From an uncultured Blautia sp. (GTDB lineage: Bacteria > Bacillota > Clostridia > Lachnospirales > Lachnospiraceae): a stretch of 32,719 nucleotides of DNA. The stretch is taken from assembly GCA_900547685.1 (NCBI GenBank), contig URHS01000026.1, positions 1-32,719 of the forward strand, written 5' to 3'. The position numbers were made by a program, and so were the translations under genes. Positions 17,352 to 25,178 of the stretch are shown here, one piece after another. Within the stretch, counting starts at the first letter, position 1. Each line of letters begins with the position of its first letter. Under the pieces are notes generated by a model, which had not been told where the DNA came from, did no database searches, and worked only from the letters and a program-made list of their open reading frames with translations.

Positions 17352-18239
17352 TTAATAGCGAATTCTGTCAATCAAAGATTCTTTTTTCACGTTTTTACTG
17401 AGCATGAAAGACAAACCAATCTGAAGAATTGCCAAGACGAAAATCATCACTAAAATTTCTGCGCCGGGAAAGTGATAAACGTCAAATCCTGTCATTCCTA
17501 CTTCCTTTCCATACAGGAAAAGCCCGTATCCTGCCGGAATTCCCACAGCCAGAGAAATCGCCACACTTCCCATTGTAAATAACAACCCTTCATTTCTCAG
17601 CATCTTGTTTAACTGCTTATTTGTCATTCCTACTGCCTGCAACACGCCCAGTTCTCTCTTTCTTGTAATAACATTTAAAATCATGGTATTTGCCATATTC
17701 ATAAAAGTAATCATTCCAATTAACAGTAGAAAACTGTAACCCATGATTTTCATCATAGACATCATAGAGTCCAAGGACTCCACTTCCCCTGCAAAACTGC
17801 TCAATTCATAGTGATCTTTATTTTCCAGAAGCTCTTTTATAGCAGTTTCTACGTCTTTACAATCTGATTTCTTACAGTCTACCCAGATTGTTCCGATATT
17901 CTCCTCCGTCTCAGCAAATCCAAGGTTTTTATAGGTTTCTTCTGTAATTCCCCAATCGCCATTTATTGCACCGAAAGCTCCCTGTAATTCACCTTGATAA
18001 GGGATTTCTCCCTGTTTTCCTCCTAGCTGAAAGGAAATTGTATCTCCGATTTCATATCCTGTATCTGCAATAAAATGAGACCAACCATTTAAAATTGCAT
18101 TATCCTTTGATGCTTTTTCATAGTCTACTGTACCTAATACTCCTGCTCCTTTCCTTTCTTTCTCAAAAAGCTTACGGTCTAAAACAGCAATAGAATGAAG
18201 TTCTCCCTTTGCATCATAAGCATATAATTGCTTTCCGAT
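17352..18239 (-). pseudogene. FtsX-type ABC permease, C-terminal fragment
   Basis: The frame is open from a stop at 18240-18242 to the stop at 17352, 295 residues. It begins in an extracellular domain (QLYAYDAKGELHSIAVLDRKLF). It then contains a C-terminal FtsX domain with four membrane helices and the family motif ITRKRELGVLQAVGMTNKQL. The N-terminal helices and probably several hundred residues are absent, because the DNA joins directly to the start of an ATPase gene at about 18235-18245. The two parts are out of frame with each other. An internal GTG/ATG could still start a shorter product, but no complete transporter can be made. Confidence 0.85.
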
Positions 18240-18564
18240 TTATAATATTCTCCCATACATTTAAAGAAGATATTAAATTGAAAGACTGAAAAATAAATCC
18301 GATTTTTCTTCTTCGAAAAACAGCAAGCTCATCTTCTTTATAAGAAAAAATATTTTTCTTTCCGATGTATACCTTTCCATTTGTGGGATGATCCAAACCT
18401 CCCAGCATGTGCAGTAGTGTGCTTTTTCCTGAACCGGATTTCCCCACAACTGCAACAAATTCTCCACGTTCTATTTCAATATTTACATCCTGCAACACTT
18501 TTACTTCATTTTCACCGCTGCCATAATATTTACATAAATTTTTTGTTTTTAAAATTGTATCCAT
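18214..18564 (-). pseudogene. ABC transporter ATPase, N-terminal fragment
   Basis: The ATG at 18564 follows a GAAAGGGCG ribosome binding site. The first ~106 residues are an intact MacB-type ATPase start with Walker A (GKSGSGKSTL) and Q-loop (FIFQSFNL), up to SLNVWENI. The frame then enters the permease DNA in the wrong phase and stops after ten foreign residues. Signature, Walker B and H-loop are lost. The simplest explanation is one internal deletion that removed the ATPase 3' half and the permease 5' half. An unusable 116-residue product remains. Confidence 0.88.
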
Positions 18565-18642
18565 ACTTTATCGCCCTTTCTTTTTGATGATATAGAAAGT
18601 ATAAAATATCACTCTTTCATCATTTTTTCAATTCATAGAAAA

Positions 18643-18668
18643 AAGTCTTACATTTTCGTAAGACTTTC
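18643..18668 (-). terminator. Terminator embedded in the end of the histidine kinase gene
   Basis: AAAGTCTTAC and GTAAGACTTT are perfect inverted copies around a 6-base loop, followed on the minus strand by TTTTTTC. The upstream arm overlaps the last codons of the kinase. The stop codon lies inside the hairpin. Confidence 0.85.
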
Positions 18669-19901
18669 ATACGGAAGCTGTATTACAAATACACTTCCCT
18701 GCTGTTTTCTCTCTTTTCTTTCTACGAAAACCATTCCCTTATGTGCATCCACAATTTTTCTGGTGAGGTAAAGTCCAACTCCGCTTCCTTCTTCCTTTTG
18801 CACATGTTCATTTTCACCCCTATAAAATCTCTGAAAAATTTTATGATACTCTTTTTTCGGAATACCTACTCCCTCATCAGCAATCTCTATTCTAAGAAAA
18901 TTCACCCATTTCTTGACTGCAATCACAATGTTTGTGTTCGGTTCACTGTATTTTACTGCATTTTCCAAAATATTTAAAATCGCTTCTTTCAGCCATCGAC
19001 TATCGTGCATGATTTCCAGATTTTCAATCTCCTCACAAATATCCATCTCAATTTCTATTGCTTTTTCATCTGCTTTTTCCCATATCCCATTCACTGCTGC
19101 TAAAATAGTCTCAAAAATCTTTCCGTTTTTCAAGGAAATATCAATCAATCCCGCTTCCATTCTGGAAATATTAACCAGTACAGCAGATAGCTGTTCCAGA
19201 TTTTGAAGCTGTTTTTCCATACGCTTTTCAAATTCTCTGCGTTCCTTGTCTGTGAGCGTCTCATCTTCCAACACTTCAAAGCAGGATTTTAATGCAGCAA
19301 TAGGAGTTTTTAATTGATGAGAAATATCGGTTACCATTTCCTTTGTTTTCTCCTTTTCACCTTGGGCCTTTCGTAAAACACTCTGCGTATGGCTGTCCAA
19401 CCGCTCCAATGTTTCATAAACAGGATTGCTGCTATCCCGATTTAATTTTCCTTCTCCCTGAAAAATATCTTCCACTGCCTCTGCTATTTCCCATTGACTT
19501 GCCTGCATTTCCTTTTTGTAGCACATATATTCATGCAAAACAGCTCCTGCATATATAAGATAAAGTACGGTCATAAGTATCCCTGTGAAAATTCTTTTCT
19601 GCTGATATTCTTTACCGTAAATATTACTGTTTAATCTGTCATAGCCATATTGTTTCTGAAATTCTTTTACATCTATATCAAAAAACTCACCTTTTAAAAT
19701 TTCAAAAGGTGTTTGTCCGTCTGTTTCTTTTTTCGTCATTTGAGCTGTCAATGCCAATTTTTCTTTATAAGAATGATATTCCATTCCGATAATTATGGAC
19801 CACCCCAATAAAAAGAATAGCCCTCCCAATATCAGTTTTCTCAAAATCCTTATTCTGTGGTTTCTTTTATTTTCTATCTCTTGATACATTCCTTGTTCCA
19901 T
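18648..19901 (-). CDS. Sensor histidine kinase of a second two-component system
   Basis: A 417-residue kinase. It has membrane helices at about 22-42 and 105-122 flanking a short extracytoplasmic segment of about 60 residues. A linker and a DHp helix follow, with the His in DISHQLKTPIAALK. The HATPase domain has ENAVKYSEP, DEGVGIPKKEYHKIFQRFYRGE and GVGLYLTRKIV. The start at 19901 overlaps the regulator by 28 bases; an ATG four codons later also overlaps. No strong ribosome binding site decides between them. It normally would work with the ABC transporter downstream, but that transporter is destroyed by a deletion. The kinase itself is intact and may now regulate only genes elsewhere. Confidence 0.9.
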   Translation of the reverse strand: MEQGMYQEIENKRNHRIRILRKLILGGLFFLLGWSIIIGMEYHSYKEKLALTAQMTKKETDGQTPFEILKGEFFDIDVKEFQKQYGYDRLNSNIYGKEYQQKRIFTGILMTVLYLIYAGAVLHEYMCYKKEMQASQWEIAEAVEDIFQGEGKLNRDSSNPVYETLERLDSHTQSVLRKAQGEKEKTKEMVTDISHQLKTPIAALKSCFEVLEDETLTDKERREFEKRMEKQLQNLEQLSAVLVNISRMEAGLIDISLKNGKIFETILAAVNGIWEKADEKAIEIEMDICEEIENLEIMHDSRWLKEAILNILENAVKYSEPNTNIVIAVKKWVNFLRIEIADEGVGIPKKEYHKIFQRFYRGENEHVQKEEGSGVGLYLTRKIVDAHKGMVFVERKERKQQGSVFVIQLPYESLTKM

Positions 19902-20569
19902 ATATAACCAAGTCCTCTTACATTTCGAATATACTCAGGTTTACCCGGATTTTGCTCTATCTTCTCTCTGAGCCTTCTGATATTTACTGCCACAGTATTC
20001 TCATCTACAAACTCTCCATCTAAATCAAAGATACCTTGTAAAATCTGGTTCTTTGATAAAATTTGCTTTGGATTATCTAAAAACAGCTTCAACATTTTCC
20101 ATTCATTCTTTGTAAATTCTATATTTTCCTCGCTGTCCCGTCTCTTTGCTGTCATCTCATCAATCGAAAAACTCCATTCCCCTGACTCCAGAAGTTCCGC
20201 CCGCTTCTTTTCTGTTCTTTTGAAAAACACATTCACTTTCAACAATAATACAGACAAACTAAACGGCTTTGTCACATAGTCATCCGCTCCCGCTTCATAT
20301 CCCATAACCTGATCAAATTCCTGATCTAACGCTGTCAGACAAATAATATATACATTACTTTTTTCACGTACTTTTCTGATAAAATCCAGTCCGTTTCCAT
20401 CCGGCAGATTAATATCACAGATAATCATTTCAAAAGGATGTGCTAAAAATAATTTCCATCCCTCCTGTATACTCTTTGCGCTGTAAACCTCATATCCTTC
20501 TCTGGATAGGGAAAATTCAATTCCTCTGTTTACGCTGTCTTCGTCTTCTAAAACTAATATAGATGTCAT
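19874..20569 (-). CDS. OmpR-family response regulator of the second two-component system
   Basis: A 231-residue protein with a receiver domain (LEDED, Asp in ICDINLPDGNG, Lys in TKPFSLS) and a winged-helix output domain (ending RNVRGLGYIWN). The ATG follows AAAGGGAGAATAAGAG. It leads an operon with the kinase. The ABC transporter it presumably controlled is now an ATPase-permease deletion fusion. No copy of the AATGTT direct repeat found near the bce genes lies upstream, so it likely reads a different site. Confidence 0.92.
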   Translation of the reverse strand: MTSILVLEDEDSVNRGIEFSLSREGYEVYSAKSIQEGWKLFLAHPFEMIICDINLPDGNGLDFIRKVREKSNVYIICLTALDQEFDQVMGYEAGADDYVTKPFSLSVLLLKVNVFFKRTEKKRAELLESGEWSFSIDEMTAKRRDSEENIEFTKNEWKMLKLFLDNPKQILSKNQILQGIFDLDGEFVDENTVAVNIRRLREKIEQNPGKPEYIRNVRGLGYIWNKECIKR

Positions 20570-20604
20570 CTCTTATTCTCCCTTTACAATTAAATGTGCT
20601 GAAA

Positions 20605-20637
20605 AGGCTACTAAGTATCTTGCGATAAATAGCAGCC
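20605..20637 (-). terminator. Weak terminator after the Rpn-like genes
   Basis: On the minus strand GGCTGCTA pairs with TAGTAGCC (one mismatch), followed by TTTT. It lies just after the small tail ORF and before the response regulator gene. Confidence 0.45.
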
Positions 20638-20650
20638 TGCTCTTAATGCC

Positions 20651-20830
20651 CTATTTTGTTATCAGCATATTGTTCTTGATTTCTTCGAGTTCTTCTTTGG
20701 TTAACCCAGTACCTTTCATAATCATAAGGTCATCTACACCCTCTTTTATAAGGTTCTTAGCTACAGTAATTTCAACTTGCTTTATTGCCTCTTGTTTCTC
20801 TTCTTCTAAAATCTGAAATACCTTTGTCAT
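20651..20830 (-). CDS. Stand-alone copy of the Rpn-like C-terminal tail
   Basis: 59 residues from ATG 20830 (MTKVFQILEEEKQEAIKQVE...), ending GTGLTKEELEEIKNNMLITK. It is a diverged duplicate of the last 63 residues of the upstream nuclease gene, and the duplication includes the ribosome binding region (TAAGGG, spaced like the TAAGGAGG in the parent). It begins 12 bases after the parent stop. The sequence is a charged helix followed by a short helical LTKEE motif, the part that in Rpn proteins forms dimers. It contains no nuclease residues. Possible roles are an inhibitor of the nuclease, a spare tail for recombination, or a harmless remnant. Coding is supported by the conserved ends and mostly conservative differences from the parent. 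Confidence 0.65.
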   Translation of the reverse strand: MTKVFQILEEEKQEAIKQVEITVAKNLIKEGVDDLMIMKGTGLTKEELEEIKNNMLITK

Positions 20831-20842
20831 ACTCAAATACCC

Positions 20843-21034
20843 TTACTTTGTTATTAACATATTATTACGAATTTTTTCAATTTCTTCTTTAGTTAGGCCT
20901 GTTGCCTGCATAATCATAAGTGTATCTGCACCTGCTTTGATAAAGTTCTCTAACATAGTATTAGCGCCTTTTTTCTCAGCAAGATTTACAGCTTCCTGCT
21001 TCTCCTCCTCATATAATCTAGCTACTTTCGTCAT
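20843..21034 (-). CDS. Putative in-gene C-terminal product of the Rpn-like gene
   Basis: Inside the nuclease gene, AAGGAGG (two Arg codons in NIRRFLRMTK) sits 9 bases before an in-frame ATG at 21034. That is a better ribosome binding site than many real starts in the window. Translation from it would give 63 residues (MTKVARLYEEEKQEAVN...), the helical tail alone. The downstream duplicate ORF starts at exactly the equivalent ATG. E. coli Rpn genes are known to make a small C-terminal protein from an internal start that blocks the toxic full-length nuclease. The same use here is inferred. Confidence 0.55.
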   Translation of the reverse strand: MTKVARLYEEEKQEAVNLAEKKGANTMLENFIKAGADTLMIMQATGLTKEEIEKIRNNMLITK

Positions 21035-21709
21035 ACGCAAAAACCTCCTTATATTATCAGCATACTTCTCATCAATAAATTTATCCGTAGTTACTAAAAC
21101 CCCTGATAAAACAAACACTTGCTTCATTTCATCTTTATTTTTCTTCGTCAAGGTAATGACATTTTCAATAATCTGTTGCTTTGCTTCTTTCCCTTTTCCT
21201 GCAAGTGGAAGTACAATGAATTGCATCAGTTCAGTGTCAGATAAAGCTCCATTGTTTTCAAGTTTACTCTTAATAGACTGATAAATTTCTTCTTCCGGTA
21301 ACTTGCTGATAAATACTTGCTCCATGCTTAAAGTAAGACATTTGGTTTCAAATGAAGCCTCTGCTTCCCCCACATCTCCCGTATATATCACAATCATACG
21401 TATGTCTGGAATTTTCTTCTCATCTTGGTAATAGCGTTGTAAAAATCTACCAATATAATTTATATACTTAATACGATTAGAAACTTTATCTGTTGACTCG
21501 TAGTCAACGATAGCAATTGAGTCATCCTCTAATAAAAACACATTATCTATACGCATCTCATTTGCAAACACTACCGGTAAGTTTGTTGGTAGTACTGCTT
21601 TAATCTTTGGTAAATTCAATCCATAGGCTGTAAAGGATTTTTCCTTAAATGTTTCAGATATCATTTTAAACTCAATATCTTTATTCTGGTACACTATTCC
21701 TTCTGACAA
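20843..21709 (-). CDS. Rpn-like PD-(D/E)XK nuclease family protein
   Basis: I start at TTG 21709: AAAGGAGGG lies 6 bases upstream, and a promoter -10 at 21730-21735 lies downstream of the earlier in-frame ATG (21751), so that ATG cannot be used. The 288-residue protein opens SEGIVYQNKDIEFKMISETF. It contains a conserved block LPTNLPVVFANEMRIDN followed by IAIVDYEST and a helix with YIGRFLQRYY. This fits the Asp...(D/E)xE core of the Rpn/PDDEXK_2 superfamily, although the last residue is not a classical Lys. A long middle region precedes the helical tail (TGLTKEEIEKIRNNM) shared with the small downstream ORF. Rpn proteins are DNA nucleases linked to recombination and phage defence. The family call is by pattern; catalysis is not proven. 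Confidence 0.65.
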   Translation of the reverse strand: MSEGIVYQNKDIEFKMISETFKEKSFTAYGLNLPKIKAVLPTNLPVVFANEMRIDNVFLLEDDSIAIVDYESTDKVSNRIKYINYIGRFLQRYYQDEKKIPDIRMIVIYTGDVGEAEASFETKCLTLSMEQVFISKLPEEEIYQSIKSKLENNGALSDTELMQFIVLPLAGKGKEAKQQIIENVITLTKKNKDEMKQVFVLSGVLVTTDKFIDEKYADNIRRFLRMTKVARLYEEEKQEAVNLAEKKGANTMLENFIKAGADTLMIMQATGLTKEEIEKIRNNMLITK

Positions 21710-21729
21710 TACAATCCCTCCTTTTATAT

Positions 21730-21759
21730 AGTATAACCGTTTAGACTTCATACGGTCAA
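21730..21759 (-). promoter_or_regulatory. Sigma-A-type promoter of the Rpn-like gene
   Basis: The minus strand reads TTGACC (21754-21759), 18 bases, TATACT (21730-21735). The predicted transcript starts just before the AAAGGAGGG ribosome binding site, which fixes the TTG start of the gene. Confidence 0.75.
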
Positions 21760-21817
21760 TTACTATGGATAGAAATTCTTACATACCAGCTACGGAGCTA
21801 TTTATATGTCTTTCAAC

Positions 21818-21869
21818 AGCAAAAAAAATAGAAATCGGCTACCTTTTCATTTGTAAAACCGATTTCTAT
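21818..21869 (-). terminator. Terminator after prfA
   Basis: ATAGAAATCGG (21828-21838) and CCGATTTCTAT (21859-21869) are perfect inverted copies. On the minus strand the stem is followed by eight T's. It closes the DUF1385-prmC-prfA transcript. Confidence 0.9.
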
Positions 21870-21889
21870 CCTCTTTTTCTTAAAATATT

Positions 21890-22963
21890 TTATTGATCAT
21901 TCATATTTGCCAGCTTTGCACTCTGGTCTGCCGCAATCAGGTTATCAATAACCTCCTGAATATCTCCATTCATAATACTATCCAGTTTATGAAGTGTGAG
22001 CTTAATTCTATGGTCTGTCACACGTCCCTGTGGGAAGTTATATGTTCTGATTTTTTCAGAACGATCCCCTGTTCCTACCTGACTTCTTCTTGCTTCTGCT
22101 TCTGCATCATGACGTTTCTGAAGTTCCATATCGTACAGACGGGAACGCAATACCTTTAAAGCTTTATCCTTATTCTTTAACTGTGATTTCTCATCCTGAC
22201 AGGAAATTACAATACCTGTAGGAATATGTGTCAGACGCACTGCGGAGTCTGTTGTATTTACACACTGTCCACCATTTCCGGATGCCCTGAAAACATCAAA
22301 CTTACAATCATTTAAGTCCAGTTCAAAGTCAATTTCCTCTGCTTCCGGCATAATCGCAACAGTAATGGTTGAAGTATGAATACGTCCACCGCTTTCTGTC
22401 TCTGGTACACGCTGTACACGATGTACTCCACTTTCATATTTCAGCTTGGAATAAGCTCCCTGTCCGTTAATCATAAATGTAACTTCCTTGAAACCGCCAA
22501 TTCCGTTTTCATTCAAGCTTAACATTTCAGTTCTCCAGTTCTGAGACTCTGCGTATTTTACATACATTCTGTAAATCTCAGCCGCAAACAAAGCAGCCTC
22601 ATCACCGCCGGCACCTGCACGAATTTCCACGATAACGTTTTTGTCATCATTAGGGTCTTTCGGTAAAAGAAGAATTTTCAATTCCTGCTCTAATTCTTCA
22701 ATACGCTTTTTCGCATCAGAAAGCTCCTCTTTTAACATTTCACGCATTTCTTCATCAGACTCTTCATCCAGCATCATCAAGCTGTCCTCTACTGTCTCCT
22801 TGCAGTTTTTATATTCTGTATACGCATCTGCAATAGGCTGAAGCTCGCTCTGCTCTTTCATAAGCTTCTGAAATCTCGCGGTATCATTTGCCACTGTAGG
22901 CTCATTTAACTCATTTAAAATTTCTTCAAGGCGGACTAAAATGTCCTCTAATTTATCAAACAT
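21890..22963 (-). CDS. prfA: Peptide chain release factor 1
   Basis: 357 residues from the ATG at 22963, which has AAGGAGG 6 bases upstream; an in-frame start six codons earlier lacks this. The GGQ loop (SGNGGQCVNTTDSAVR) that triggers peptidyl-tRNA hydrolysis is present, as is the VPET segment matching the PxT stop-codon reading motif of RF1. The N-terminal helical domain is of normal size. RF1 ends translation at UAA and UAG. The start overlaps the end of prmC, whose product methylates this GGQ glutamine, so the two are translationally coupled. Confidence 0.97.
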   Translation of the reverse strand: MFDKLEDILVRLEEILNELNEPTVANDTARFQKLMKEQSELQPIADAYTEYKNCKETVEDSLMMLDEESDEEMREMLKEELSDAKKRIEELEQELKILLLPKDPNDDKNVIVEIRAGAGGDEAALFAAEIYRMYVKYAESQNWRTEMLSLNENGIGGFKEVTFMINGQGAYSKLKYESGVHRVQRVPETESGGRIHTSTITVAIMPEAEEIDFELDLNDCKFDVFRASGNGGQCVNTTDSAVRLTHIPTGIVISCQDEKSQLKNKDKALKVLRSRLYDMELQKRHDAEAEARRSQVGTGDRSEKIRTYNFPQGRVTDHRIKLTLHKLDSIMNGDIQEVIDNLIAADQSAKLANMNDQ

Positions 22964-23813
22964 GTTGTTCCTCCTTCTCAATTCTTCCTGTAACTACTCT
23001 GTCAAGTCCTGCCAAATCCTGCAAAACCTGAACTTCCTTATATCCATTCTCTTTCATAAATTCCGATACTGCTTTTCCCTGATTATAGCCGATTTCAAAA
23101 GCCAGTATCCCATTATTTTTTAGATATTTTCCTGCCTGCATTGTAATTTCCCTGTAAAAAAACAGTCCGTCTTCTGTTCCATCCAATGCCATACGAGGTT
23201 CATACAATTTCACTTCATCCATCAGACCTTCAATGACCGAAGTTTCAATATACGGCGGATTTGAAACGATTATATCATAACTCCCCGACACTTTGTCAAA
23301 CAAATCACTCTGCACCCAAGAAACTTCTATTCCCAATTCTTTACCGTTTCTCTGTGCTACTTCAAGGGCTTTTTCAGATAAATCTACACCTGTTCCTGAT
23401 GCCTGCTTTAAATTCGCCAGCAATGCTAATAAAATACAACCGCTTCCTGTACACATATCCAGAAGCTTTAGATTTTCTTTTCCTTTTGACAAACTTAAAA
23501 CCTGTTCTACCAGTACTTCTGTATCCTGTCTGGGAATTAATACATTTTCATTTACAAAAAATTTCATTCCGTAGAAATAAGCTTCCTTTGTAAGCTGCTG
23601 TAACGGAATATGCTTTCCTCTCTGTTCAATCAGAATTTGATATTCCTCTATATCATTCTCACTGATTTCTTCATCCTCATGTACAAAATACCAACTTCTG
23701 GATATCCCTGATACATATTCTAAAAGAAGCCATGCATCAAGATTGACATCTTCTATTTCACATTCCAAAAGCCTTTGTTTCCCATACTCTAAAGCATCCT
23801 TGTATGTCTTCAT
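22956..23813 (-). CDS. prmC: Release factor glutamine methyltransferase
   Basis: 285 residues from the ATG at 23813, with GAGGAG 5 bases upstream; a GTG two codons earlier is less likely. An N-terminal helical domain is followed by a Rossmann methyltransferase fold. The SAM motif is LDMCTGSGCI and the catalytic motif is VSNPPYIE, which binds the glutamine substrate. It methylates the GGQ of RF1 and RF2. It overlaps the DUF1385 gene by one base (TGATG) and prfA by eight, a tight cluster common in Firmicutes. Confidence 0.96.
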   Translation of the reverse strand: MKTYKDALEYGKQRLLECEIEDVNLDAWLLLEYVSGISRSWYFVHEDEEISENDIEEYQILIEQRGKHIPLQQLTKEAYFYGMKFFVNENVLIPRQDTEVLVEQVLSLSKGKENLKLLDMCTGSGCILLALLANLKQASGTGVDLSEKALEVAQRNGKELGIEVSWVQSDLFDKVSGSYDIIVSNPPYIETSVIEGLMDEVKLYEPRMALDGTEDGLFFYREITMQAGKYLKNNGILAFEIGYNQGKAVSEFMKENGYKEVQVLQDLAGLDRVVTGRIEKEEQHV

Positions 23814-24790
23814 CAGCACTCCTCGTCTATCTTCACATCTGGAAAATTCTCTTTTAGATAAGCTTTCCAGTCAAACACCGCTTCCACTGCCTTAATTGCT
23901 ACTTCTGCCATGTCCGGTGTCGGTTCTTTTGTTGTAAACTTCTGAAGTGCCATACCCGGTTTTGAGAAAAATGCTACTACCGGATTATCACTGTTTCCTG
24001 CCAGACGGATAACTTCATAAGATATCCCTGCAATTATCGGAACCAATAAAATACGAACCAGTACACGAAGCCACATTGTCTTAATAGGAACAATTGCAAA
24101 AAAGCCCAAAAAGAAAATAATACTGATAATAATAACAAAAAACAAAAAACTGGTTCCGCATCTTTTATGAAATCTGGAGCTTCTCATAACATTTTCTACA
24201 TTCAACGGAAGACCATGTTCCACACAATTAATGCATTTATGTTCTGCTCCATGATACATAAAAACTCTCTGGATATCCTGCATTTTAGAAATTAGCAGCA
24301 TATAGGATAAAAACAAAATAATTCGTACTCCTGCTTCTGCCAGTGTTATCCCGGTTTCAGAAACTCCTACTTTTTGCAAAAGACTTGCAAGCAAATACGG
24401 CAAAACCATAAACAATCCCACAGACAACACAACCGATAAAATAACCGTTCCTGTCATCATTGCCTTATCTGCTTTCTCCTTTTTTGCCAATTCCTTTTCC
24501 TTTTCTTCGCCTTCTAATTGCTCTCGTTTTTTTAACTCTTCCTCATCTTCAAAAAAAGTGGCAGAATACATCAGGCATTTTGTTCCTACCACCAGCGAAT
24601 CAATAAAGTTAAAGACACCACGCAAAATAGGAATTTTCTGAATGTTTTTACATTTTACAATGCTTTTATAATCTTCAACTTTTACCTCTATTTCTTTGTC
24701 TGGCTTTCTGACTGCAACCGAATATACATCCTTATGACGCATCATAATACCTTCCATTACAGCCTGCCCGCCAATATTTGATGATTTCAT
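23813..24790 (-). CDS. DUF1385 membrane protein
   Basis: 325 residues from the ATG at 24790, with TGGAGG upstream. The conserved N-terminus (GGQAVMEGIMMRH) and the AEHKCINCVEHG and RCGTSFLFFV blocks mark the DUF1385 family, often called a predicted metal-dependent enzyme because of the conserved His and Cys. Four or so membrane helices lie between about 110 and 250. The biochemical role is unknown. The gene is nearly always placed between rpmE and prmC in clostridia, as here, which suggests a link to translation or envelope functions but proves none. Confidence 0.9.
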   Translation of the reverse strand: MKSSNIGGQAVMEGIMMRHKDVYSVAVRKPDKEIEVKVEDYKSIVKCKNIQKIPILRGVFNFIDSLVVGTKCLMYSATFFEDEEELKKREQLEGEEKEKELAKKEKADKAMMTGTVILSVVLSVGLFMVLPYLLASLLQKVGVSETGITLAEAGVRIILFLSYMLLISKMQDIQRVFMYHGAEHKCINCVEHGLPLNVENVMRSSRFHKRCGTSFLFFVIIISIIFFLGFFAIVPIKTMWLRVLVRILLVPIIAGISYEVIRLAGNSDNPVVAFFSKPGMALQKFTTKEPTPDMAEVAIKAVEAVFDWKAYLKENFPDVKIDEEC

Positions 24791-24809
24791 GTTTTCCTCC
24801 AAACACAAT

Positions 24810-24840
24810 AAGAGGCTGAAGTTTTAAAACCTCAGCCTCT
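24810..24840 (-). terminator. Hairpin between rpmE and the DUF1385 gene
   Basis: On the minus strand AGAGGCTGAGGTTTT pairs with AAAACTTCAGCCTCT, one wobble pair, followed by TTATT. The short T-run suggests partial termination, letting some transcripts read on into DUF1385-prmC-prfA. Confidence 0.7.
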
Positions 24841-24848
24841 CCTACCTC

Positions 24849-25052
24849 TTATTTATTCATGCCGTATTTCTTATTAAATTTATCAATACGTCCACGAGCC
24901 TGTGCAGCTTTCTGCTGTCCTGTATAGAAAGGATGACATTTAGAGCAAACTTCCACGCGGAGCTCAGACTTTGTAGAACCTGTCTTAAATGTATTTCCAC
25001 AGTTGCATGTTACTGTACATTCCTGATAATTTGGATGGATTCCTTCTCTCAT
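24849..25052 (-). CDS. rpmE: Ribosomal protein bL31, zinc-binding form
   Basis: 67 residues from the ATG at 25052, which has AGAGGTG 6 bases upstream. MREGIHPNY, the Cys pairs TCNCGN and CSKCHPFYTG, and the ending RIDKFNKKYG identify bL31. Four cysteines mark the C+ type that binds zinc, which is replaced by a cysteine-free paralogue in some bacteria under zinc limitation. It has its own strong promoter and is followed by a partial terminator. Confidence 0.97.
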   Translation of the reverse strand: MREGIHPNYQECTVTCNCGNTFKTGSTKSELRVEVCSKCHPFYTGQQKAAQARGRIDKFNKKYGMNK

Positions 25053-25123
25053 TTTATTCACCTCTTATATATTTTTATTATTTATATTGTTTTATTGCGT
25101 TTTCAAATTCAAACAGCTTTTGC

Positions 25124-25152
25124 AGTATACCATATTCTCATAATAATTGCAA
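25124..25152 (-). promoter_or_regulatory. Promoter of rpmE
   Basis: The minus strand reads TTGCAA (25147-25152), 17 bases, TATACT (25124-25129), about 70 bases before the rpmE start. Confidence 0.8.
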
Positions 25153-25178
25153 GTGTTATTCCCGAAATCCTCTATTCT

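Noticed and set aside
21710..21751. Upstream ATG (21751) for the Rpn-like gene
   Set aside because: A consensus promoter lies inside this stretch, so the transcript starts after that ATG. The TTG at 21709 has AAAGGAGGG at ideal spacing.
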